Source of the DNA: Prevotellaceae bacterium
GTDB lineage: Bacteria; Bacteroidota; Bacteroidia; Bacteroidales; UBA932
Length of the DNA stretch: 7,930 nt
Direction: 5' to 3'
Assembly: GCA_031259805.1 (NCBI GenBank)
Contig: JAIRKX010000156.1
Span: 1 to 7,930 of the forward strand
The notes beneath the pieces were generated by a model. That model ran no database searches. It was given only the letters and a program-made list of their open reading frames with translations, and was not told the DNA's origin. Position numbers and translations under genes: made by a program. Shown piece by piece: positions 1-6,007 of the stretch (position 1 is the stretch's first letter; each line of letters begins with the position of its first letter).

Positions 1-10
1 GGTTGCCGAG

Positions 11-122
11 ACTTCCGTTATCCTTAACGGAAGTTCCGTTATCCTTAACGGAAGTTCCGTTATCCTTAACGAAAGTTCCGTTATCCTTAACGAAAGTTCC
101 GTTATCCTTAACGGAAGTTCCG
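11..122. repeat. 21-bp tandem repeat array, hairpin-forming
   Basis: Five head-to-tail copies of a 21-bp unit are seen; the core GTTATCCTTAAC starts at 17, 38, 59, 80 and 101. The consensus unit contains the inverted repeat TTCCGTTA-TCCT-TAACGGAA, so each copy can fold into an 8-bp stem with a 4-base loop. The third and fourth copies carry GAAAG instead of GGAAG, which puts one mismatch in the stem. Because 21 is a multiple of three, the array stays open in some frames on both strands (for example PLSLTEV repeats), but no recognisable protein surrounds it. I treat it as a non-coding repeat. Its function is unknown, and the left edge of the window hides whatever precedes it. Confidence 0.85.
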
Positions 123-130
123 TCGGATTG

Positions 131-180
131 TCCACCCCCGCCCTACGGGCACCCCCGCCGGCGGGGGAGAGCTACGCAGG
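131..180 (-). repeat. GC-rich dispersed repeat, copy 1 (inverted)
   Basis: Read on the minus strand, this 50-bp stretch matches the copy at 7675-7724 at 49 of 50 positions, from CCTGCGTAGCTC to GGGGGTGGA. Its heart is the perfect 16-bp palindrome CCCCCGCCGGCGGGGG, followed by a small GCCC-gta-GGGC hairpin. It faces copy 2 (210-252) across a 29-base spacer, and together they could form a long cruciform or RNA stem. No transposase or reading frame accompanies it. A REP- or MITE-like dispersed element is the most economical reading, but this is inference. Confidence 0.8.
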
Positions 181-209
181 TCTTGCCGTGCAAAGGCTGC
201 CGCCGCATG

Positions 210-252
210 GCTCTCCCCCGCCGGCGGGGGTGCCCGACAGGGCGGGGGTGGA
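210..252 (+). repeat. GC-rich dispersed repeat, copy 2
   Basis: This is a plus-oriented copy of the same element, lacking the outer CCTGCGTA end. It has the same CCCCCGCCGGCGGGGG palindrome and GGGCGGGGGTGGA end, but the small hairpin reads GCCCG-AC-AGGGC, one base longer than in the other copies. It is followed directly by a TTAACTAAGAACTAAGA tail that also follows the right-hand copy at 7683-7724. Element and tail therefore appear to travel together. Confidence 0.8.
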
Positions 253-288
253 GTTAACTAAGAACTAAGAGTTAAGAACTAAGAACTA
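253..288. repeat. AACTAAG / GTTAAG low-complexity tract
   Basis: This is a run of heptamer-like AACTAAG, AGTTAAG and GAACTAAG words following copy 2 of the GC-rich repeat. Its first 17 bases after one variable base are identical to those following the right-hand copy at 7726-7742. It has no coding potential of note and no recognised function. Confidence 0.7.
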
Positions 289-300
289 TGAATAATGAAA

Positions 301-373
301 AGGTGAAATGCGCTACACGCGGTGAAGGGGTGAAATGGTTCACCCACTTTCACCCCTTCACCCACTTTCACCT
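301..373 (-). terminator. Nested GGTGAAA hairpin, possible operon terminator
   Basis: A 15-bp perfect inverted repeat, GGTGAAGGGGTGAAA (321-335) with TTTCACCCCTTCACC (348-362), is enclosed by a second pair, AGGTGAAA (301-308) with TTTCACCT (366-373). On the minus strand the structure lies 24 bases after the stop of the aminotransferase gene, and the outer stem runs into TTTTC. It could therefore end transcription of the lysine operon. The T-tract is short and the same GGTGAAA words recur at 6549-6570, so it may instead be a dispersed low-complexity repeat. Confidence 0.45.
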
Positions 374-397
374 CTCCCCCGCGGGCGTTTTCGTGCG

Positions 398-1549
398 TCA
401 GGCTTCGACGAACGCCTTTATCTTGTTCAGCGCTTTTTTGAGCGCCTCCAGATCGACGCAGTACGAGATGCGTACATAATTTTTATAGCTGTCGCTGAAT
501 GCGCTGCCGGGAATAATGGCGACGCCCTGTTCGTCGACCAGACGGCGGGCGAATGTGTCGCCGTCCATGCCGAATTTTTCGACGGATACAAACAGGTAGA
601 ATGCGCCTTGCGGCATCTGCGGCGTAACAAATCCAAGGTCATTTAAAAAAGGAAAGGCATAGTCGCGGCAGGCGCGGTAGTCGCGCACCATGACGGCTAA
701 TTCCCGTTCGGTTTGCGGGTCGTTGACGGCTTGTATGGCGTATTGCGTAACCGAACATGCCGAGGTTACATAATATTGATGGCTTTTCATCAGTTCCTTC
801 GTAATATCTTTGTCGGCGAGCAGGAAGCCGATGCGCCAACCGGTCATGCTGTGCGATTTTGAAAAGGAATTGACAATAATCAACCGTTGCCGCAGCTTTT
901 CGTAGGTTCCGAACGAACGGTAGTCGTCGGTATAGATAATCCGGTTATACACTTCGTCGGCAATGATATATATGTCCGTTGCGGCGAGGAACTCGGCCAG
1001 CCTGTCGCGGTTTTTGCGGCTGATGAGGGCGCCGGTAGGGTTGTTCGGGTCGGTAATGATAATACATTTTGTACGCGGCGTAATATACTTTTGTAATGTT
1101 TCCGGCGTCAACTCAAAATGGTCTTCGCGGGTATCCACATGCACCGCTTTTGCATTGTAGAGGTTGACCAGCGGCTCGTAGCCCGGGTATACCGGCGCGG
1201 GGATCAGGACTTCGTCGCCGTCGTTGAGCAGCGTGCGCAGGGTGGTCGTCAGGGCTTCGGACGACCCGACGGTTATCAGGATTTCATTCTTACCGTAGTG
1301 TAGGCCGTATTGTTCGCGGCAGTATTGCAGCACGCTGTCGATCGTTTCCGTTGCGCCTATATTAGGCGTATAGTATGTAATATTGCGGTCAATCGCTTCC
1401 TTTGCTTTTGCTTTGACAGGCGAGGGGGTCGGGAATAAGGGCTGTCCGAGCGTTAATCGAATGACGTGCTCGAATTGACTGCAATAGGCGTCGAACTGCC
1501 GAATCTTCGATGTCGTTACGAGTGGCAACTGTTTATTTAATGGTTTCAT
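398..1549 (-). CDS. patA: PatA-type N-acetyl-LL-diaminopimelate aminotransferase
   Basis: This is a 383-residue fold-type I PLP aminotransferase. Expected landmarks are present: NNPTG at 169-173, ADEVY with the PLP-binding Asp198, the Schiff-base Lys231 in SFSKSHSMTGWR, and the substrate-carboxylate Arg360 in YVRIS. Early IRQFD and LGQPLFPTP, mid VYPGYEPLVNLYNAKAV and the SKSHSMTGWRIGF block resemble Bacillus subtilis PatA, and the length is close to that family. PatA transfers an amino group to N-acetyl-2-amino-6-oxopimelate, giving N-acetyl-LL-diaminopimelate in the cytoplasm. Position downstream of dapH supports this job over a generic aspartate or aromatic aminotransferase. The start overlaps the end of the acyltransferase gene by 17 bases, implying translational coupling. 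An aspartate aminotransferase-like specificity cannot be excluded from sequence. Confidence 0.85.
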   Translation of the reverse strand: MKPLNKQLPLVTTSKIRQFDAYCSQFEHVIRLTLGQPLFPTPSPVKAKAKEAIDRNITYYTPNIGATETIDSVLQYCREQYGLHYGKNEILITVGSSEALTTTLRTLLNDGDEVLIPAPVYPGYEPLVNLYNAKAVHVDTREDHFELTPETLQKYITPRTKCIIITDPNNPTGALISRKNRDRLAEFLAATDIYIIADEVYNRIIYTDDYRSFGTYEKLRQRLIIVNSFSKSHSMTGWRIGFLLADKDITKELMKSHQYYVTSACSVTQYAIQAVNDPQTERELAVMVRDYRACRDYAFPFLNDLGFVTPQMPQGAFYLFVSVEKFGMDGDTFARRLVDEQGVAIIPGSAFSDSYKNYVRISYCVDLEALKKALNKIKAFVEA

Positions 1550-2426
1550 TCTTGTCGATGTGAATGTTCAATTGTCGAATGTTTTTCCAGCGTTTGTGGG
1601 TCCATAGCCACAGCGTGTTGTTTTCACGGATATTGGCTTCCAGCAGTTCGACGTATTTTTGGGTGATTGCGCCTTCCGGTTCCTGTGCGCCGTCGTTGGT
1701 AACAGGGATGATAGCGCCGGTGTATTTTCCCCGTCCGGTTTTCTCGAAATGTACGTATACCACCGCCGAGCGGGTGGCTGCGGCTAATTTCTCAGCGCCG
1801 GTAAAAAACAGGGTCGGCTGGTGCAAAAAGGTTGTATGGTACTTCGACTGCACGCCGGGCGACTGGTCGGCGACAAACAGGTAGACCGTCCGCGCGTCGC
1901 GATGAGAGAGAATATGCCTTGCAATCCGCTGCATCGGGTACATACGCACTCCAAAGCGCGTACGGACTTGCATAATCAGCCTGTCGGAAAGTTTGTTCGA
2001 CAGCGGGCTATATACGGCTCCCACAGGAGCTTTTATGTATTTGGGTAAAACATTCAACGCTTCCCAGTTTGCATAATGTCCCAAGAGCAGGATGACGTTT
2101 TTACCGGCGTCGTACAATTCGTCGAGCGCTTCGGTATTCGTAAAGCGGATGTTTTGCTTTTGCGTTTTCTCGCGTATCGAATAATACTTTAAGATTTCTA
2201 TAAGTAAATCGCAGAAGTGCCTGTAAAATTGTTTGGTTATAAATTTTATTTCCCGGTAGCTTTTTTCGGGGAACGACCGCGAGGTATTTTGCACCACCAC
2301 ATCGCGGCGATAGCGGAACAGTTTATATACAAAAAAATAACAGAGATCCGCCAGCCCGTACAACACGCGCATCGGCAGCAGGCTCAGCGGATATACCAAC
2401 AGTTTTAGCAGTATCGCGTGTCCCAT
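1533..2426 (-). CDS. LpxL/HtrB-like lipid A acyltransferase family protein
   Basis: This 297-residue protein belongs to the lipid A lauroyl/myristoyl acyltransferase family, which moves an acyl chain onto lipid A precursors at the inner membrane. The N-terminus (about 5-35) is hydrophobic, as expected for a membrane anchor. The catalytic HX4E motif is GHYANWE, with His117 and Glu122. ADQSPG (186-191), FFTGAEKLA and the C-terminal WLWTHKRWK are also typical. I chose the ATG at 2426, which overlaps the dapH stop as TGATG and has GGAGG four bases upstream. A GTG one codon earlier (2429) is possible. Its place between dapH and patA is odd for this family, though both pathways feed the cell envelope. 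The acyl donor and exact acceptor cannot be told from sequence. Confidence 0.85.
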   Translation of the reverse strand: MGHAILLKLLVYPLSLLPMRVLYGLADLCYFFVYKLFRYRRDVVVQNTSRSFPEKSYREIKFITKQFYRHFCDLLIEILKYYSIREKTQKQNIRFTNTEALDELYDAGKNVILLLGHYANWEALNVLPKYIKAPVGAVYSPLSNKLSDRLIMQVRTRFGVRMYPMQRIARHILSHRDARTVYLFVADQSPGVQSKYHTTFLHQPTLFFTGAEKLAAATRSAVVYVHFEKTGRGKYTGAIIPVTNDGAQEPEGAITQKYVELLEANIRENNTLWLWTHKRWKNIRQLNIHIDKNETIK

Positions 2427-3145
2427 CACTCCTCCGGTTTCAATTCGCGCAAGGCGTGTATGATTTGCGTTTTTGCAGCGGTTCGGGCGTCTTTGCGTTT
2501 AATCGCCCGCGCCGGGATACCTGCTACGACCGTATCGGGCGGTACGTCTTCCGTTACCACCGCGCCGGCGGCCACCACCGCGCCTTTGCCTATCCGCACG
2601 CCTTCGAGCGCCACGGCATTGGCCCCGATAACTACATCGTCTTCGACCACTACCGGTCGTGCACTCGGCGGTTCGACGACGCCCGCCAATACCGCGCCGG
2701 CCCCGATATGACAACGGTCGCCTACTTCGGCGCGTCCGCCGAGCACCGCATTCATGTCAATCATTGTATTTCGACCGACAATCGCCCCGATATTGATCAC
2801 CGCGCCCATCATAATCACCGCGTTATCGCCGATTTTCACCTGTTCGCGGATAATAGCGCCGGGTTCAATCCGGGCATTAAATTGCTGCAGGTCGGCAAGC
2901 GGAATAGCCGAATGGCGCGCCATTACTTCGATATGATAAAATTGTATACGGTTTTTGTTTTCATCCAGAAATGCTTTTAGTGCAGGATAATCGCCAATGG
3001 CAATGGCAAAATTTGTTTCGGCAAAAACGTGTAAATCGATTTTATTTACAGGCTGCACTTTCCCCTGAATATAGGCTTTGGCTGGGGTTTTCTTTGGGGC
3101 ATTTTTTATAAATTCAACGATTTGTGTTGCGGTGTCGATATTCAT
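2426..3145 (-). CDS. dapH: Tetrahydrodipicolinate N-acetyltransferase (DapH)
   Basis: This 239-residue protein transfers acetyl from acetyl-CoA to tetrahydrodipicolinate, giving N-acetyl-2-amino-6-oxopimelate, the committed step of the acetylase branch. Residues about 3-85 match the DapH N-terminal domain. Residues about 91-215 are a left-handed parallel beta-helix built of hexapeptide repeats (IEPGAI, VKIGDN, VVIGAN, VRIGKG and similar). The runs IMMGAVINIGA, AVLGGRAEVG, HIGAGAVLAGVVEPPSA and AAGAVVTEDVPP are hallmark DapH sequence, close to Bacillus forms and unlike the succinyl-CoA enzyme DapD. Length is as expected (about 236). It lies 53 bases after dapB, with a promoter-like box in the gap, and its TGA shares a base with the next gene's ATG. 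Confidence 0.93.
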   Translation of the reverse strand: MNIDTATQIVEFIKNAPKKTPAKAYIQGKVQPVNKIDLHVFAETNFAIAIGDYPALKAFLDENKNRIQFYHIEVMARHSAIPLADLQQFNARIEPGAIIREQVKIGDNAVIMMGAVINIGAIVGRNTMIDMNAVLGGRAEVGDRCHIGAGAVLAGVVEPPSARPVVVEDDVVIGANAVALEGVRIGKGAVVAAGAVVTEDVPPDTVVAGIPARAIKRKDARTAAKTQIIHALRELKPEE

Positions 3146-3179
3146 TATGCTATTAGAAAGAAACTTTATTACTTTGCAA

Positions 3180-3187
3180 CAAAGTTA
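3180..3187 (-). promoter_or_regulatory. Bacteroidetes -7 box before dapH
   Basis: The minus strand reads TAACTTTG, a match to the Bacteroidetes TAnnTTTG -7 element, 34 bases upstream of the dapH ATG in the largest gap of the operon. No clear TTTG -33 element lies 17-23 bases further upstream. It may drive dapH, the acyltransferase gene and patA apart from asd-dapA-dapB. Confidence 0.4.
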
Positions 3188-3198
3188 ATTATTTTATT

Positions 3199-3978
3199 TC
3201 AATTACATTTTAATACGTCTGTCATTCCGTATAGTCCGGGCGGTTGATGCACCACGAAACGGACGGCTTGCAGCGCGCCTGCCGCAAATATTTTTTTCGA
3301 CAATGCCGTATGTTTGATTTCAATAATCTCGTCGTCGCCGGCGAACAGTACGGTGTGTACGCCGGCTATGGCGCCTCCGCGTACCGCATGAACGGCTATT
3401 TCGTTTTTTTCGCGTTTCCTGTGGCCTTCGCGGCCATAGACCACTGTTTTATCCTCCATGTGATGGATGGCGGAAAGGAGCATTTTGGCCGTACCGCTGG
3501 GCGCATCTTCTTTCAAGTTATGGTGCGCTTCTATGAGTTCCACGTCAAAGGCGTTGCCCAATGCGGCGCTCATGTTCCGCACGGCGTTTATCATCACGTT
3601 AATTCCCATCGACGTGTTGTGCGCATACACTATGGGGCATTTTTCTGCGGCTGTTTTTATTTGTTCTTCCTGCGAAGAAGTAAATCCGGTGGTGCAAATC
3701 ACGAGCGGCTTTTGATATGTCAAGGCATACCGCAATATTTTCTCGATATTGCTGTGGTGCGAAAAATCAACAAGGCAATCAACAGCCGTGCAAAGGGACG
3801 ACAATTCGGCATATACATCGGCGTCCGGCGTTTTGCCGACGATAGCCGCCACAGTCGTGTCCGGCGTGTCGACAATGGCTTCTTCCATCACATGCCCCAT
3901 CTTCCCATAACCGGCAATGACGATAGCCAGTCGCCCCGTATCCATTCCAACAGCGCTCTTATTTCCTTCCGTATTCAT
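3199..3978 (-). CDS. dapB: 4-hydroxy-tetrahydrodipicolinate reductase (DapB)
   Basis: This 259-residue enzyme reduces the DapA product with NAD(P)H to tetrahydrodipicolinate in the cytoplasm. The N-terminal Rossmann fold has the dinucleotide-binding GYGKMG (23-28), then DFSHHSN (71-77) and CTTGF (95-99). The catalytic and substrate-binding block EAHHNLKEDAPSGTA places His152 and Lys156 with the spacing of E. coli His159 and Lys163. GREGHRKREKNEIAVHAVRGG follows the family pattern. The ATG at 3978 is 10 bases after the dapA stop. A second Met at residue 12 (3945) would give the shorter N-terminus more common in the family, so the first 11 residues are uncertain. The enzyme should hand its product to DapH, encoded next. 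Confidence 0.93.
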   Translation of the reverse strand: MNTEGNKSAVGMDTGRLAIVIAGYGKMGHVMEEAIVDTPDTTVAAIVGKTPDADVYAELSSLCTAVDCLVDFSHHSNIEKILRYALTYQKPLVICTTGFTSSQEEQIKTAAEKCPIVYAHNTSMGINVMINAVRNMSAALGNAFDVELIEAHHNLKEDAPSGTAKMLLSAIHHMEDKTVVYGREGHRKREKNEIAVHAVRGGAIAGVHTVLFAGDDEIIEIKHTALSKKIFAAGALQAVRFVVHQPPGLYGMTDVLKCN

Positions 3979-3988
3979 ATCACAATTC

Positions 3989-4915
3989 TTAATTCCTGAT
4001 TCCTGCTTTCTTCAACTCTTCTACCAGCACCGCCCTGTTTTCTTCGCTCATCGGGTATAGCGGCAAGCGGTAGCCGCCGACGTTTCGTCCCAGTAAGTTC
4101 ATCGCTTCCTTCACCGGAACAGGATTTACTTCTATAAATAAACTTTCTATGATATTCGCATACAGCACCTGTAAGCGCGCCGCTTCGCGGGTATTTCCCT
4201 GTGCAAACGCATCGCACATCGCGGCCATCGCCTTGGGAAAGACGTTGGCGGACGTCGAAATGACTCCGCGTCCACCGATCGACATAATCGGAATAACTTG
4301 TGAATCGTTGCCGGAAAGAATAGCAAGGTCGGGCGTTTCTTTGGCTATTTTCAGCACGTAATCCAAATTGCCGCTGGCTTCCTTAATTGCTACGATATTC
4401 TCTATTTGCGCCAGTCGCTTCAGTGTCGGAACGGGAATATGTACGCCTGTACGTCCCGGCACATTGTATACAATAATCGGCAGATGAACCGTGTCGGCAA
4501 CCAGCTTAAAGTGCCGGTATAGCCCTTCGTCGTTACATTTATTATAGTAAGGTGTGATAAGCAGCAAACCGTCGGCGCCCGCTTTTTCGGCGGCCAGACT
4601 CAGATGCAGGCTATGACGCGAATTATTAGAACCCGTGCCGGCCACTACCGGAATACGCTTATTGACCACCTTAACCACGTGCGCGACGATAGCCAACCGT
4701 TCGTCGTCATCCAGCGTAGAGGCTTCGCCGGTAGTACCGCAGGCCACGATACCGCTGCTACCTTCGGCAATCTGCCATTCGACCAGTTCCGTCAATTTCT
4801 CAAAATGTACGTTTAAGTCGTCATCAAAAGGCGTTACGATAGCGACAAACGACCCGTAAAAGCCATCCGCACGCGCCAGCGCCGTAGTATAATGGGGGGG
4901 GGTATTATTTTCCAT
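3989..4915 (-). CDS. dapA: 4-hydroxy-tetrahydrodipicolinate synthase (DapA)
   Basis: This 308-residue TIM-barrel aldolase condenses pyruvate with aspartate semialdehyde, the first dedicated step to diaminopimelate and lysine. Landmarks are GTTGEA (60-65), TPYYNK (121-126), VYNVPGRTG (149-157) with the catalytic Tyr150 and Arg155, and the Schiff-base Lys178 in IKEASG. The conserved barrel starts near residue 21 (GSFVAIVTPF), so about 15 N-terminal residues are additional to the usual form. That extension holds a run of nine C bases on the coding strand (codons 5-7), a possible slippage site. No internal ATG offers an obvious replacement start before the barrel. The gene lies 11 bases after asd, with AGGAAACAG ahead of the ATG. 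Confidence 0.95.
   Translation of the reverse strand: MENNTPPHYTTALARADGFYGSFVAIVTPFDDDLNVHFEKLTELVEWQIAEGSSGIVACGTTGEASTLDDDERLAIVAHVVKVVNKRIPVVAGTGSNNSRHSLHLSLAAEKAGADGLLLITPYYNKCNDEGLYRHFKLVADTVHLPIIVYNVPGRTGVHIPVPTLKRLAQIENIVAIKEASGNLDYVLKIAKETPDLAILSGNDSQVIPIMSIGGRGVISTSANVFPKAMAAMCDAFAQGNTREAARLQVLYANIIESLFIEVNPVPVKEAMNLLGRNVGGYRLPLYPMSEENRAVLVEELKKAGIRN
4894..4902. repeat. Poly-G/C tract (nine bases) inside dapA start
   Basis: Nine consecutive G bases are present on the plus strand, that is CCCCCCCCC in the dapA coding strand, beginning 12 bases after the A of the ATG. The in-frame reading is Thr-Pro-Pro-His. Gain or loss of one base would shift the frame before any conserved residue. 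Sequencing error in a homopolymer must be considered, but the present length keeps the gene open. Confidence 0.9.
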
Positions 4916-4926
4916 ATTTCTGTTTC

Positions 4927-5919
4927 CTAATTTTCTAAGTATTCTACTATTTGCACCGCATTCGCCGCCGCTCCTTTACGGATATTATCGGCCACACACC
5001 AAATATGCAGGCTGTTCGGTTGCGACAAATCGCGGCGGATACGCCCTACAAACACCTCATTGCGACCGCCGGACAGTTCGGCCACCGGATATATTTTTTC
5101 GGCCACGTTATCCTGCACTATCATGCCGGGAAATTCGGCGAACTGTTGTCTGACCGTTGCGATCTCAAACGGGCGTTCGGTTTCGGCTACGATGGCCACG
5201 CTATGTCCGTTGAGGACGGGCACGCGCACGCAGGTAGCCGTTACGGGCAACGCGGGCAAGTGTAAGATTTTACGTGTTTCGTTCACCATCTTTAGCTCTT
5301 CCTTCGTATAGTCGTCGTCGGCAAACAGGTCGATGTGGGGAATGCAACTGCGGGCAATGGCATAGGGGAAATGCGCCGGACGTTCGCCGCGCAGCGTCGC
5401 TTCCAGATCACGAATACCCCTTGACCCTGCGCCGCTAACCGCCTGATAAGTGGAATAAATGACTCGCTTCAAACCGTACCGGTCGGCGAGGACTTTAAGC
5501 GGCAGCATCGCCTGAATCGTCGAGCAGTTGGGGTTGGCAATAATGCCTTTGGGCGTTTGGCGTGCATCGTCGATGTTGACTTCGGGGACTACGAGCGGCA
5601 CGTCGGCGTCCATCCGCCATGCGCTGCTGTTGTCGACCACAGTGGCGCCGGCCGCCGCCGCCAGCGGAGCAAATAGCTTGGAAATAGCGCCCCCGGCCGA
5701 AAACAGGGCATAATCAATCGCTCTGTGCCGGAATGATGTTTCGGTCAAGGCTTCGACCGTGTATGCCGTGCCCCGGAACAGCGTCTTGGTTCCGGCCGAC
5801 CGCGCCGATGCGAATAAATAAAGGTTTTCGATACACAACGGCGATTCTTCCAGCACGGCCAGAAAGGCTTGCCCGACTACGCCCGTCGCGCCCACAATGG
5901 CAATATTTAATTTTCTCAT
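4927..5919 (-). CDS. asd: Aspartate-semialdehyde dehydrogenase
   Basis: This 330-residue enzyme reduces aspartyl phosphate to aspartate semialdehyde with NADPH, supplying the DAP/lysine and threonine/methionine branches. The NADP-binding GATGVVG (10-16), SAGGAIS (74-80) and DNSSAWRM (96-103) are present. The catalytic Cys132 lies in NPNCSTIQ, and the catalytic His239 in RVPVLNGHS. The C-terminal KGAAANAVQI is also typical. The GHS and RVPV forms fit the branch common in Gram-positives and Bacteroidetes rather than the enterobacterial branch. It is the first gene of the operon. The ATG at 5919 sits 17 bases below a TATATTTG box, so the leader would be very short, leaving no room for a lysine riboswitch. 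Confidence 0.95.
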   Translation of the reverse strand: MRKLNIAIVGATGVVGQAFLAVLEESPLCIENLYLFASARSAGTKTLFRGTAYTVEALTETSFRHRAIDYALFSAGGAISKLFAPLAAAAGATVVDNSSAWRMDADVPLVVPEVNIDDARQTPKGIIANPNCSTIQAMLPLKVLADRYGLKRVIYSTYQAVSGAGSRGIRDLEATLRGERPAHFPYAIARSCIPHIDLFADDDYTKEELKMVNETRKILHLPALPVTATCVRVPVLNGHSVAIVAETERPFEIATVRQQFAEFPGMIVQDNVAEKIYPVAELSGGRNEVFVGRIRRDLSQPNSLHIWCVADNIRKGAAANAVQIVEYLEN

Positions 5920-5936
5920 GCTTTTTTAAAAATATT

Positions 5937-5944
5937 CAAATATA
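5937..5944 (-). promoter_or_regulatory. Bacteroidetes -7 box for the lysine operon
   Basis: The minus strand reads TATATTTG, an exact fit to TAnnTTTG, between the upstream terminator and the asd ATG. No convincing TTTG -33 element is present at the usual spacing. If used, transcription would begin roughly ten bases before the start codon. Confidence 0.5.
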
Positions 5945-5950
5945 CGAACA

Positions 5951-5982
5951 AAAAAGCAACCTGTTGTAGCAAGTTGCTTTTT
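5951..5982 (-). terminator. Rho-independent terminator after the outer-membrane protein gene
   Basis: A perfect 10-bp inverted repeat, AAAAAGCAAC (5951-5960) with GTTGCTTTTT (5973-5982), encloses a 12-base loop. On the minus strand it lies 25 bases after the stop of the beta-barrel gene and ends in a run of T. The arms' A/T ends make it potentially bidirectional. It insulates the lysine operon from the gene upstream. Confidence 0.8.
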
Positions 5983-6007
5983 CTAAATGAATCACCAAAC
6001 AACAGGG

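Noticed and set aside
11..122. CRISPR array
   Set aside because: The units are contiguous 21-mers with no variable spacers, and no cas genes are in the window.
3..257. Open frame through the 21-bp array and GC-rich repeats (PLSLTEV repeats)
   Set aside because: It is made of tandem repeats and a dispersed palindromic element, starts with TTG at the window edge, and has no recognisable domain. The open frame is explained by the multiple-of-three period.
398..1549. Aminotransferase as LL-diaminopimelate aminotransferase (DapL)
   Set aside because: The sequence follows the PatA pattern (LGQPLFPTP, SFSKSHSMTGWRIGF) and lies beside dapH, whose acetylated product needs PatA rather than DapL.
2456..2980. 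Plus-strand frame of 174 codons opposite dapH
   Set aside because: It mirrors the hexapeptide-repeat coding sequence, with an implausible His/Arg/Asp-rich product and no promoter or conserved motif.
2426..3145. DapD (succinyl-CoA dependent) as the identity of the acyltransferase
   Set aside because: The N-terminal DapH domain, the 239-residue length and the IMMGAVINIGA and GAGAVLAGVVEPPSA blocks are specific to DapH.
3244..3999. Long plus-strand frame of 251 codons opposite dapB
   Set aside because: dapB on the minus strand has every catalytic motif. The opposing frame has an unlikely composition, rich in His, Phe and Arg, and is a shadow of the real gene.
5920..5950. Lysine riboswitch or leader ahead of asd
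   Set aside because: The promoter-like box and terminator leave only about ten to twenty transcribed bases before the ATG, far too few for a riboswitch.
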